From NCBI GenBank assembly GCA_023137315.1, contig JAGLPP010000087.1, forward strand, positions 1-64,000: 64,000 nucleotides of DNA, given 5' to 3'. Source of the stretch: Bacteriovoracaceae bacterium. Its GTDB lineage: Bacteria > Bdellovibrionota > Bacteriovoracia > Bacteriovoracales > Bacteriovoracaceae. The notes beneath the pieces were generated by a model. The model ran no database searches, had not been told where the DNA came from, and saw only the letters and a program-made list of their open reading frames with translations. This document shows, one piece after another, positions 52,297-62,300 of the stretch (positions are counted from its first letter, which is position 1; each line of letters opens with the position of its first letter). Both the position numbers and the translations under genes were made by a program.

Positions 52297-53498
52297 ACAA
52301 CCTGCCTCCCGCAATTTGTAAACAAGTAGGAAAGCTCTTCCAAAGAATTATCATAATCCTTATGGTCGAACATATGGTAATTTTTTAAAATCCCGTCCAG
52401 AAGACTCGTCTGATAAAGACAAACATCAGGATTTGGTTTATTCAAACTTCCTGTTGCAATAAAATGTTCATGTCGGCACCCTCCTCCGCAAATACTTACA
52501 GCACGACAATCCCTGCAGGTTTCATTGTCATAGGCGGACTCATTCCACTCATCGAGAAAGGTTATCTCATCCAATGAAAAACGCTTATCACCTGCCAGTC
52601 GATGACATGGGACAATCTTTTCGTCCGGAGAAAAAGTAAAATAAGCTGTTCCTGCACGACAATGATGAATGGATGACTTTCGATGAACTAGCTGGGAAAT
52701 GATTTGATCGAACTCAAGAATCCCCTTCAGATTTGGAAAATCCTCAAGCAAATTACCATATTCATCAATAAGATTCGTAATATTATCAATCATCCTCAAC
52801 TTGAATGAATGTTCCTTGTCCATCCATGCGCTTATGGATGGATAAATGCTTATATAATCAAAAACCCCCGTATCGGAAAGTAGCCGGACATTTTCAACCA
52901 GATCATCCCCAGGATCATGATAAGTCATCCTCGCCACGGTTTTTGTATCGGGACACGCCTCTTTTATTTTTCTCATATTTTCCAGAATAATATCAAAGGA
53001 ACCTTCCCCATTTTTGAATGCACGCTGCTTGTTTTGAACCTCTCTTCCGCCATCAATTGAAACGGAGATAATAAAATCATTATTTTTGAAAAACTCCAGT
53101 ATTTCCTCCGTCATACAAGTCATATTGGTGGAAATTCTTTTTATAAGTTTTATTCCCATTTCATCAAGCCGTGGATCAAGCCAGTCATTAATATGACTTA
53201 GAACCTTGAAATTCATAAGTGGCTCACCACCAAAATATTCCAATCTAAGGCCTGTATTTTTATTGTAATTTTTTTTGATCAGTGAAAATATCTTCTCGGC
53301 ATAACTTTCATCCATCGCACGGGTAATGGTTCCATAATCCCCACCATTGGCAAAACAGTAGCTGCAGGACAGATTGCAATATGGGCCAAGATTCACATTA
53401 ATGGCCAATGGAAGATCCTCGTTCAAAACTCTTTCGGGCCGTTTCATGCCATCAAGGTTTTCCTCGAAATTTCTGTTTTTACTGCATTTAATTTTCAT
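52293..53498 (-). CDS. Radical SAM/SPASM peptide maturase-like enzyme
   Basis: 401-aa enzyme. The radical SAM motif CNLSCSYC (Cys41, 45, 48) is followed by LEYFGGEPL and SVSIDGGREVQNKQR. The SPASM domain with auxiliary Fe-S cluster cysteines occupies the last ~150 residues: IVPCHRLA, CRDCRAVSICGGGCRHE and a later PDVCLYQ. SPASM enzymes modify peptides or proteins (thioether, C-C bond, epimerisation or sulfatase activation). The start overlaps the stop of the 106-aa gene by four bases. The substrate may be that small protein, the NRPS-bound peptide, or another protein; the sequence does not decide. Confidence 0.93.
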   Translation of the reverse strand: MKIKCSKNRNFEENLDGMKRPERVLNEDLPLAINVNLGPYCNLSCSYCFANGGDYGTITRAMDESYAEKIFSLIKKNYNKNTGLRLEYFGGEPLMNFKVLSHINDWLDPRLDEMGIKLIKRISTNMTCMTEEILEFFKNNDFIISVSIDGGREVQNKQRAFKNGEGSFDIILENMRKIKEACPDTKTVARMTYHDPGDDLVENVRLLSDTGVFDYISIYPSISAWMDKEHSFKLRMIDNITNLIDEYGNLLEDFPNLKGILEFDQIISQLVHRKSSIHHCRAGTAYFTFSPDEKIVPCHRLAGDKRFSLDEITFLDEWNESAYDNETCRDCRAVSICGGGCRHEHFIATGSLNKPNPDVCLYQTSLLDGILKNYHMFDHKDYDNSLEELSYLFTNCGRQVV

Positions 53499-53815
53499 TC
53501 ATCTGAAGCCGAATAGTTATAGATGGAATCACTTGGAAAATGGGCCCTATCCAATATCTCATAAACACTCAATTCAACACCCTTGACATGATTGATAACG
53601 ATAGCGGTTTCCATTGGTGATTCCCTGGTAATAATAAAACGCTTCAAAGTCTCCATTCCTGGAACCTCGAACTCCTCAATCACCCTCTCATCATGCATTC
53701 TCCGAATAACAACCGGAATCTGCTCCGGTGTCGTAGCTCCCATAGCCACATGCAACAACCACTTATCCTCACCCCATCTATAATGATATTCCATATACTC
53801 ATCACGTTCATTCAT
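53495..53815 (-). CDS. 106-aa protein of unknown function, coupled to the SPASM enzyme
   Basis: A small acidic soluble protein with no cysteine, no signal peptide and no family I recognise. It begins MNERDEYMEYHYRWGED and is followed by an alternating beta-like pattern (KWLLHVAMG, PVVIRRMHD, KRFIITRES, ETAIVINHV), then a Ser/Asp/Tyr-rich tail, SIYNYSASDE. AAAGGG precedes the ATG by seven bases. Its last bases overlap the start of the SPASM gene as ATGA, and it heads the left arm. It could be a ribosomal peptide substrate, a partner protein of the radical SAM enzyme or a carrier-binding helper. It is not MbtH-like: the MbtH tryptophan pattern is missing. Confidence 0.6.
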   Translation of the reverse strand: MNERDEYMEYHYRWGEDKWLLHVAMGATTPEQIPVVIRRMHDERVIEEFEVPGMETLKRFIITRESPMETAIVINHVKGVELSVYEILDRAHFPSDSIYNYSASDE

Positions 53816-53848
53816 AGTCTGACCCTTTATAGTAACAGCAGATAGTGT

Positions 53849-53895
53849 ATTATACTTGCAAAACCGGAATTAATCGAGGCATGATATGTATATCA
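53849..53895. promoter_or_regulatory. Divergent promoter region with a 14-bp palindrome
   Basis: For the left arm a perfect TATAAT lies on the minus strand at 53854-53849, 33 bases before the 106-aa gene. For the right arm TTGCAA (53856-53861) and CATGAT (53880-53885) are 18 bases apart. An inverted repeat, TGATAT-GT-ATATCA (53882-53895), overlaps the right-hand -10 box and could be an operator. Confidence 0.45.
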
Positions 53896-53932
53896 AAATA
53901 ATTATTTCGCACTCATAACCACAGAAAAAGGT

Positions 53933-55003
53933 ATGACTGACTATACTAAATGTCCAACACACAATCTGCACAAAACCTGGATCAACAATACAAAAAAGGC
54001 GTATCTATATGAGAGACTGAGCGGTGATAAAGTCAGATGTCATCTTTGTCCACGTCAGTGCATCATACCTGTAAATTCGGTGGGTTTTTGCAAGGTAAGA
54101 AAAAATCTTTCAGGAGAACTCTACGCCCTCTCCTATGAAAAGGCAGTTCAGATCACCACGGAATTCATTGAAACCGAGGCAATATTCCACTACAGACCTG
54201 GTGCCAATATCCTGAGTCTCGGCAATTTTGGCTGCAACTTAAACTGCATGTACTGTCAAAACTGGAACGTTTCGCAATTCCAGTTCACCTCTCCAGACTG
54301 GATTCATACCTATAGCTCTAATGAGGTCATTCAAAGGGCAAAAAAGGACAATATCGAAATCCTTTCCTGGACCTATAATGATCCCGTTGTCTGGTATGAA
54401 TATGTGGTTGATACAGCAAAAAAGGCTCGCGAGGCCGGATTGAAAAATCTATTCAAATCGGCAATGTATATCGGACAGGATGCCCTGACTGAACTCACAA
54501 AGCACATCGACATTTTTGCCGTTTCCATCAAAGCCATCGACGAGGATTACTACACTTCATTTACAAAAGGAGACCTCCTGCCCGTACTGTCAGCGTGTGA
54601 ATATCTGGTGAAAAACCACCCCGAAATCCACGTTGAAATTTCAAATCTAGTGGTAACAGATCTTACAAATAATCTTGAATCATATGACAAAATGATAGAC
54701 TTCGTTTTGGAAAAATTGGGCCCCGAAATTCCAATTCACTTCACACGTTTCCATCCGGCCTATAAATACAATCACGTTCCAAGAACTCCGGTGGAGGATG
54801 TGGCCCTTGCGCGTGAGCGTGCACTTGAACGTGGAATCAAATACGCCTACGTCGGCAACGTCTTTGATCATGAGGGCCTCAATACATATTGCCCCAACTG
54901 CAAAAACATGCTGATCAAGCGATACGGACTTAAGTCAACCATTGTTGATATGACTGGAAACATATGTAACAAGTGCGGCAGCAATATTCTACTTAAACAC
55001 TAG
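53933..55003 (+). CDS. Radical SAM enzyme, AmmeMemoRadiSam/COG1180 type
   Basis: 356-aa enzyme with an N-terminal cysteine motif CHLCPRQC (residues 36-43) and Cys53, the radical SAM motif CNLNCMYC (Cys101, 105, 108), LSWTYNDPVVWYEY, and a C-terminal zinc-ribbon-like CPNC...CNKC (~330-350). It belongs to the pyruvate-formate-lyase-activase-like branch known from the AmmeMemoRadiSam system, but the partner genes (AMMECR1 and Memo) are not next to it. AAAAAGG precedes the ATG. It is the first gene of the right arm, followed after 8 bp by the U32 gene and then the NRPS; a tailoring or protein-modification role is likely but unproven. Confidence 0.9.
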   Translation: MTDYTKCPTHNLHKTWINNTKKAYLYERLSGDKVRCHLCPRQCIIPVNSVGFCKVRKNLSGELYALSYEKAVQITTEFIETEAIFHYRPGANILSLGNFGCNLNCMYCQNWNVSQFQFTSPDWIHTYSSNEVIQRAKKDNIEILSWTYNDPVVWYEYVVDTAKKAREAGLKNLFKSAMYIGQDALTELTKHIDIFAVSIKAIDEDYYTSFTKGDLLPVLSACEYLVKNHPEIHVEISNLVVTDLTNNLESYDKMIDFVLEKLGPEIPIHFTRFHPAYKYNHVPRTPVEDVALARERALERGIKYAYVGNVFDHEGLNTYCPNCKNMLIKRYGLKSTIVDMTGNICNKCGSNILLKH

Positions 55004-55011
55004 TACTGGAA

Positions 55012-56796
55012 ATGGAAAGATCCAACGTTAGCTTATTTTGTCTGCCTGCCGATTTTGACTTAAAGTCGGCAAAAAACCTTATTGAACTTACAAAAGAATA
55101 TCCTTCAAAAAAAATCAATGAATTTTATGGCTCAATCCCTCTTTACGGCCTTGGATCAGGAAGAAAGAACTCCTCATTAAGAAATATTTCCAGAAAAAAC
55201 TTTTTTACATATATCAGTTTTCTCAAAAATCATGATATTTCCTTCAACTACACCCTGAATGCGATAACTCTTTCCAACATGGAATACACCACGGCAGGTT
55301 ACAAAAAGCTGTTGTACGTAATAGATGAACTCGTAAATGCCGGAGTGGATACTTTCACAGTTTCCATACCCCCTCTGATTGAACTTATAAAAAACCATTT
55401 TCCGCAAATTTCAATCTGTGCCTCCGCAATTTTAAAAATAGACAGTCTCTACAAAATACACGAAGTTTACGACATGGGAGCTGACCGTTTTGTACTGTTT
55501 GAAGACGCCACCAGGGACTTTGGTCTTTTAAGGGAAATAGGGGGGAAATCCCCAATCCCATGTGAAATAATAATCAATCAAGATTGCCTCTTTGGATGCA
55601 TATCAAGAGATTATCACCGCACAGTAAGTGCAATCGACAACAAAACAAATTCATCCGTTGATGTCGAACCATGGCTTAAACGCTGTAAACTAAAAAAATA
55701 CGAACATCCCGAAGAACTTATAAAAACCCCCACCCTGATCCGTCCCGAAGATGTTGTAAAGTACCTTGATACAGGAATCAACTTTTTTAAACTGACAGGT
55801 CGCGAAAGCTATTGGAAAAATTTCCACGATATTCTGAAGTTGTATCTTGAAGGCGAAAATTCCGGTAATTTTCTCGATATTATTCCAAAGACAAAATCCG
55901 GGACACCACCATTTTACATTGCCAATAAAGGCCTGGACAATTTTTTGGATTTTTTCGTTGAAGGTAAAAATCCATGCAAAAGATCATGTCATTCCGATTG
56001 CAACTATTGCAATAAACATATTCCAAAGACAGTGGCGGATTTTAAACATCATACAGAATTCATCAACAAACAAAAAAAGGATTACCTCGATCACGGCCCG
56101 TATTCAAGTATCACTTCCTGCCCATCTGAAAAGATAATTCATATAGGCGCAGACAACAATGATGAACTCATGAAAAAACTCAACAAACTGGATAGTGCCA
56201 TGGAAGCCGAAAAGATAGTTGTCACCATCCAGGATTTCATTCCCGATCTTGATGATTCGTGGATTCTTTTTTTAAGAAAGATAAATGCCAGTTTTATTTT
56301 CAAGAAAAAATCATATAACAGCGAAAACACAAAACTCATAAGAAGACTTCAAGAATCCTTTATTGAGGTCATACACGTCATTATCGTGCCGGAGGAACCG
56401 GATCTCGAACTGTTTCTTTCCAGTCTGCCGCATCTGCCGGGAAGGATCCACATTGAATGGAAAAAATGCCAACTGACACCAGACAATTTGGAACAACATC
56501 CATACCAGATGGAGGTCTTTCACCGCTCATCCAACTCCAGAGGTTTTCTGTTTATGGAAACACCTTACAATGTTCCATTTGTGCAGGCGATTTTGGGCAC
56601 CGAAAAAACACCATTTTACCGTAATCACGAATTTTATCACAACAAATTCTGCCGCGACTGTGAAATTCTTGCGTTTTGCCGCGGAGAATATATTGACTCG
56701 AATCACAGTGACCAAAAAACAGTCTGTGATATGATTAAAACAAATTTTTCATGGGAGATGTCCCATTACCAGAGAATCAGTAATGAAGGACAATAA
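55012..56796 (+). CDS. U32-type protein with two extra cysteine clusters
   Basis: 594-aa protein. The N-terminal ~240 residues match the U32 (collagenase-like) family: a TIM-barrel style start, VSIPPLIELIKNHFP, ADRFVLFEDATRDF, CEIIINQDCLFGCISRDYH and a Cys at WLKRC, the cysteine set that holds a 4Fe-4S cluster in UbiU/UbiV-type members. A second Cys cluster at about 324-336 reads CKRSCHSDCNYC; a third near the C-terminus is CRDCEILAFC. Such members are oxygen-independent hydroxylases rather than peptidases. The ATG at 55012 follows the radical SAM gene by 8 bp; the 3' end overlaps the NRPS start by 14 bp. A hydroxylating or redox tailoring role is likely; alternatively it may be a peptidase. 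Confidence 0.8.
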   Translation: MERSNVSLFCLPADFDLKSAKNLIELTKEYPSKKINEFYGSIPLYGLGSGRKNSSLRNISRKNFFTYISFLKNHDISFNYTLNAITLSNMEYTTAGYKKLLYVIDELVNAGVDTFTVSIPPLIELIKNHFPQISICASAILKIDSLYKIHEVYDMGADRFVLFEDATRDFGLLREIGGKSPIPCEIIINQDCLFGCISRDYHRTVSAIDNKTNSSVDVEPWLKRCKLKKYEHPEELIKTPTLIRPEDVVKYLDTGINFFKLTGRESYWKNFHDILKLYLEGENSGNFLDIIPKTKSGTPPFYIANKGLDNFLDFFVEGKNPCKRSCHSDCNYCNKHIPKTVADFKHHTEFINKQKKDYLDHGPYSSITSCPSEKIIHIGADNNDELMKKLNKLDSAMEAEKIVVTIQDFIPDLDDSWILFLRKINASFIFKKKSYNSENTKLIRRLQESFIEVIHVIIVPEEPDLELFLSSLPHLPGRIHIEWKKCQLTPDNLEQHPYQMEVFHRSSNSRGFLFMETPYNVPFVQAILGTEKTPFYRNHEFYHNKFCRDCEILAFCRGEYIDSNHSDQKTVCDMIKTNFSWEMSHYQRISNEGQ

Positions 56797-59300
56797 CTTC
56801 AGCATACCGCCTTTTCCGCTCAGTCAGGCACAGATAAGCATCTGGATGGATGAAAAAATCCGTCCGGGAACCAGTATCTATAACAACTGCGCACTGCTTG
56901 AACTTGATTCCATAAAAAGTATTGAAGATCTTATTGATGCCTGGAAATATCCTCTTTTGATATTCAAGTCATTCTGGTTGAGGATCATGGACACACCAGA
57001 TGGCCCAAGACAATACTATGATTTTGATCCTGACTTCAAAATCAAGGTTATTGATTACTCGACATTAAACGATGGAGAAAAAAAGGCACATGATTTTATA
57101 AATTCGAAGGCAAAAAAAAACATCAACGTAAACGGCGAACGTCTTTTTGACTCATTTATAATCCTTTGCCCGAAAGGAAAGGCACTTGCTTTTTGTAAAA
57201 CCCACCATATTATTTCGGACGGCCACAGTGGTGCACTTTTTTACAAACACGTCTTGAAAAAATACTCCCTTGGTTCACGCTTTAAGCTATTTTGTCACAC
57301 ACATGACTACAGTAAATTTGTTTCCCATGAACTTGATTTTTTAAAAAGCACGCGGGCAGAAAAATCAAAAGGGTTCTGGATTCAAAATCTGAAGGACCCG
57401 CCAGAGGCACTTTTCCATGATACATGGAAAAATGAGAAATTATTCACAGGAAAATCAACCTCCATTCCGCTTGGAACTGAAAAAACACGCAATATCCTCG
57501 ACTTCTGTCACAAAAGAAACATTTCCCCGACAGTCTTCTTTCAAACCATTGTCTATCTTCTTTTTTCAAGAAGCATGGACAGACGGGACATTATCCTTGG
57601 CACAAACTTCATGAACAGAATCGGAATGGATTTCAAAAACATGATTGGAATGTTCGCCTCAACAGTCCCTCTCAGAATCATTGAGGAAAATAATGCAGCG
57701 GATTTTTCCGAAATATTGGAAATTGTGAGCCGGACCTTCTTGCAATGCCGCAGACATCAGAGCTATCCATATAACAAAATAATCACCGACAGGAACAAAC
57801 TTTTTAATGTCCTCGTAAACTTTGAACCCATGTGGACAAAAGAATCCGACAAAACCGAAGGACTGCATTTTTCCATACCTTTTTCCGGAGGGACTCCACA
57901 TGATCTATCCATTCTATTTCATGACCGCCTGCTCGCAGGATATTTAAGCGTTGAAGCACACTACCTTGAGAGTCTGTTCGACAAATCCGAAATAAAAAAG
58001 CTACTCGAAAATATAGCAAAATTGATCTCGGTTGTTCTGCTTGATCCACTAATGCCACTGACAACATTAGACGCACCATTAATTCAAACAAGAAAAAATA
58101 TAAAAACAATTCACTCCAGCAGCTCCTCCTCTAATAAAAAAGAAATTGCGTCGGTTTGGAAAAAAATTCTGAACGTTGAAGATAGCATTTCAAACGACGA
58201 TAACTTCTTCTCTCTTGGAGGGGATTCCATCAAGGCAATTCGTCTTGTCTCCAGACTCAAGCAGGCAGATTATGAGGTGGATGTCATGGACATTTTTACA
58301 ACGCCTTTATTCATTGATTTTTCAAAGAAGATCACAAAAAAAACACCTGCCTGCAGACATGATGAACCATCATCATGCGTTCTTCCACCTACTCAAAATC
58401 AACAATATCTGTTCAAGACAGTTAAAAACAATATTCATCTTTACAACCACGAAATCACATTCAAAATCGACGAGAACATGGATACGGATGAAATAAGAAA
58501 AAGATGGAACCGAATAATAAAAAAACATGATTCCCTTCGCATCCATTTTAAAAAAGATGCCGATTCATATCAGCAAATAATAAATTCGCCGAAAGAAATC
58601 CCAATTACTGTTTACGCTGTAGATGACACTCACCCACCACTGAACATTCATAAGGCTCCACTTTTTCGCCTTGTTTTTGATAAAAAGGAGCATTCACTCA
58701 CAATTACCGCCCACCATTTGATCATCGACGTACTTTCCTGGTCTGTCATTCTGGATGATTTTTTTGACGACAGGTCTTCAACTTCACCCGATACAAGTTA
58801 TCGGCATTGTACCCGACAAGATTCCACCATGTGCCATCTTGTTTCCAACAATCACAAGCGCAAAAAGCTTTACTGTGCTTTTGAGACTTCAAACAACAAA
58901 CCTTCGGAAAAATCACTAATAGAGCTGCTCAACAGATCGCTCGATGATTTATCAGACCTTCAACCGATATCCACAATACTCGAAAGACATGGACGTTCCA
59001 ATTACAATATGGCCACCACAGGCTGGTTTACGTCCTTTGAAATAAAACCGAACAGTAATGAATCACGTTATGTTCTATTTAACTATCTCGGGGAACTCGA
59101 TAATAGAATTAAAAACATCAGATTGGTAAAACAGGATAATGAAACCTCCCCATATTTGCTTGAAATAAATTGCTACCATCAAAAAGGTCGTTTTTTTATT
59201 TCCCTGGAATATGACTCGGACATGGTCAGCAAAAAAGATGCACATCAACTTCTCGATGAATTTCAAGAGGGTATCATTCATACCACCTTTGTCGATGTTT
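56783..59300 (+). other. NRPS module 1: C-T-E, without an adenylation domain
   Basis: C1 runs to about 58080 and is followed after a ~30-residue Ser-rich linker (HSSSSSSNK) by the carrier domain; no A-domain motif occurs between. The epimerisation domain follows at ~58380-59290 and appears 80-100 residues shorter than usual between its HH motif and ERHGR. The amino acid for this module must be loaded in trans, or the acyl chain of a previous protein is passed on and epimerised. Confidence 0.85.
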
Positions 59301-62300
59301 ACCAGCTTACCCCCCTGCAACAGGGAATGTATTTTCATCTTGCCGCACACCCAGATTCCAATGCATATTTTGAACAACTTTGTATCGAGCTTGGTGGAAA
59401 CTTCAATCAAAAAGCTTTTTTGAATGCAGTCGAACTTGTTATAAATAAACACCAGGCCCTTCGGTCCGTCATCACGGAGATTGATCATTCACCATATCTT
59501 GGAATACTGAAAAAATTCGATCTCAAACCGGAAATTAAAAACAATGTCACAGAAAAAGAACTTGAATCAATCAAGGCCGGGGATTTAAACACACCATTCA
59601 ATCCTGAAGAGAAACCTCCTTTACGAATAACAATTATAAAAACAAATGATGGCCGCAATATCATGTTATGGTCACATCACCACATAATTCTTGATGGATG
59701 GAGTCTGGGAATTATTCTTTCCGATCTTCTCGAAACCTACAACAACAAAGCTGGTTGCGCGGAGAAGAACTCCCCTGCACCACTTTACGAGTGGATAAAT
59801 TCACGCAGATATGAAGATGATTTAAAATTCTGGAAAGACAAACTTTCAACTTTTGAATCCTCCAGTGATCTTCCCAAATGCATGCCCCTTCATGGCGAAA
59901 AAGAACTTAAACGCCTGAACTTTGATTTTGACACCTGCCTTACACTTAAAACCTCTGAATTTTGTAAAAGAAACTCAATAACCATCAATACCTTTATCAG
60001 AGGGTTGTGGACGATTCTACTTTCAAAATATTCAGGCCGCGATGACATGACATATGGAATTACAATCTCCGGCCGCTCCCCTGAAATACCTGAAGCGGAA
60101 AAATTCACAGGCATGTTCATAAACACAATTCCCGAAAGAGTGACACTGGAAAAAGATAACAAATTTTGTGAATTTTTATCATCACTCCAAACAAGCTTCA
60201 TACATGCTGAAAAACATGGACACTGCCCTCTCTCCCATATCCAAAAAGACCATCACCTTGGAGCAAATCTCTTTGATCATCTTCTTGTTTTTGAAAATTA
60301 TCCACTAGACAAAACACATCTATCGAGTGATGGTTCAAAACTTTATATTAAAAATATCTCTCTTTTTGAAATGAACGAATTTCCATTCACTATTGTCATA
60401 AGACCAGAAGAGCAAATTCATTTTGAGATACAATATCTATCCCGGTTTTATCCTGACCATTTTATAACCTCCATCAGAGATCATCTTCTAAAACTGGCTT
60501 CTCAAATGATATCCTTTCCAAAAACAAGACTTCGTAATATTGACATCCTGACTGAAAATGAAAAATCACTCATCCTCGAAAAATTCAACAATCACACCAC
60601 AGAAAACTATAAAAACGACATTCCTGCTCATATTCTTTTTGAACGACAAACCTCACTGACACCTGACGCGAATGCCCTGGTTTTTCACGAAAGGGTTTTG
60701 ACCTACAGGGAACTCAATACAAGAAGCAACCAGCTTGCACATTATTTAAGGGAAAAATTCAAAAGCTCCGCAAACAGAAGAATTGGAATCTATCTGGATC
60801 GAAATTTCAATATGATTATTGCCCTGCTCGCAATCTTAAAATCCGGCGCAGGTTATGTCCCCATCTCCCCTCAATATCCTGACGAGCGTAAAAAATACAT
60901 GATCACCGACAGCGATATTGAAGTTATTTTAAGCGAGACTGGATTTCAGAATGAACTTTCAATATTCGAAAGGCCTGTCATTTTTCTTGATAATCCTGAA
61001 CCTGTTATTTCCCGGATGCCTGAAACAAATCCAAAACACATAAACAACATGGAGGATCTGGTATACCTGATCTACACCTCCGGCTCCACCGGAAAACCAA
61101 AAGGTGTCATGCAAAATCACCGCAGCGTATGCAATATGCTTCTGTGGAAAAAACATCATTCAAAAATTGACCATCGTCTAAAAACACTTTTTTTCACTTC
61201 AATCAGCTTTGATGTCTCTTTCGAGGAAATATTCACCACACTCACCAACGGAGGAGAGCTTTATATAGTCGATGAGGAGACAAGAAACCATCCCGATCTT
61301 CTCGCAGAATTCGTTCATAAAAACAATATAAATATTGTTTCCATGCCGTTTTCCTATTTAAACCTTCTTTTCGACAAAAACTCACCGACCTATGACAAAA
61401 TTTTAAAAAGCGACATCCGATACATCATTCATGGTGGTGAACCTTTCAACGTAACGGATGGGATTTCAGATTTTCTAAAGGCACATCCTCAAACAGTCCT
61501 TCATAACAACTACGGCCCCTCCGAAACCCACATGGTGACCTCGCATACACTCAGTCGAGAAAATTATTCAAGCATTCCTGTCGGACGGCCGCTTACCAAA
61601 TGCCGTATCTATATTCTATCTGATGATCTGCGCACGGTTCCAATTCACGTTCCGGGAGAAATTTACATAGGAGGTGAACAGGTCGGAATCGGTTATTTTG
61701 GAAACCAAACACTGACCAACGATCGTTTCGTGAGTGATCCTTTTGTGAATGACAAAAATGCGAAAATGTATAAAACCGGTGATCTCGGACGCTTCCTTGA
61801 AAACGGGGAGATTGAATATATTGCAAGAAGCGATCATCAAGTGAAAATTCGTGGAAACCGTGTTGAGCTTACGGAGGTTGAATCACACCTTCTGGGCATT
61901 ACAGGAATAAAGGAAGCTGCTGTAACCGCCCAAACAGATTCAATAAATGGAACAGCACTTGTTGCCTGGTATGTTGGATCAAATGACTTGTCAGTAAATG
62001 ATCTTCGCCAGAAACTTTCATCGACCCTCCCCGATTACATGATCCCCTCTTACTTTGTCCAACTTAAAAAACTTCCAAGAACTCCAAACGGAAAGCTCGA
62101 CCGCAACGGTCTTTCAAATATTTCACCACAAAAAAGTGAAAGCACATTTGAAGAACCAAAGGGTGACACTGAACAAAAACTTGCAACAATATGGCGTGAA
62201 ATACTGAAACTTAAAAAGATAGACCGACATACAAGTTTTTTCGATCTTGGAGGCCATTCACTCAAAGCACTAAGGATCATTTCCATGATCTATGGCGTCT

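Noticed and set aside
53495-53815. MbtH-like NRPS helper
   Set aside because: Size is near and the locus suits, but the conserved Trp and Pro-rich MbtH pattern is missing.
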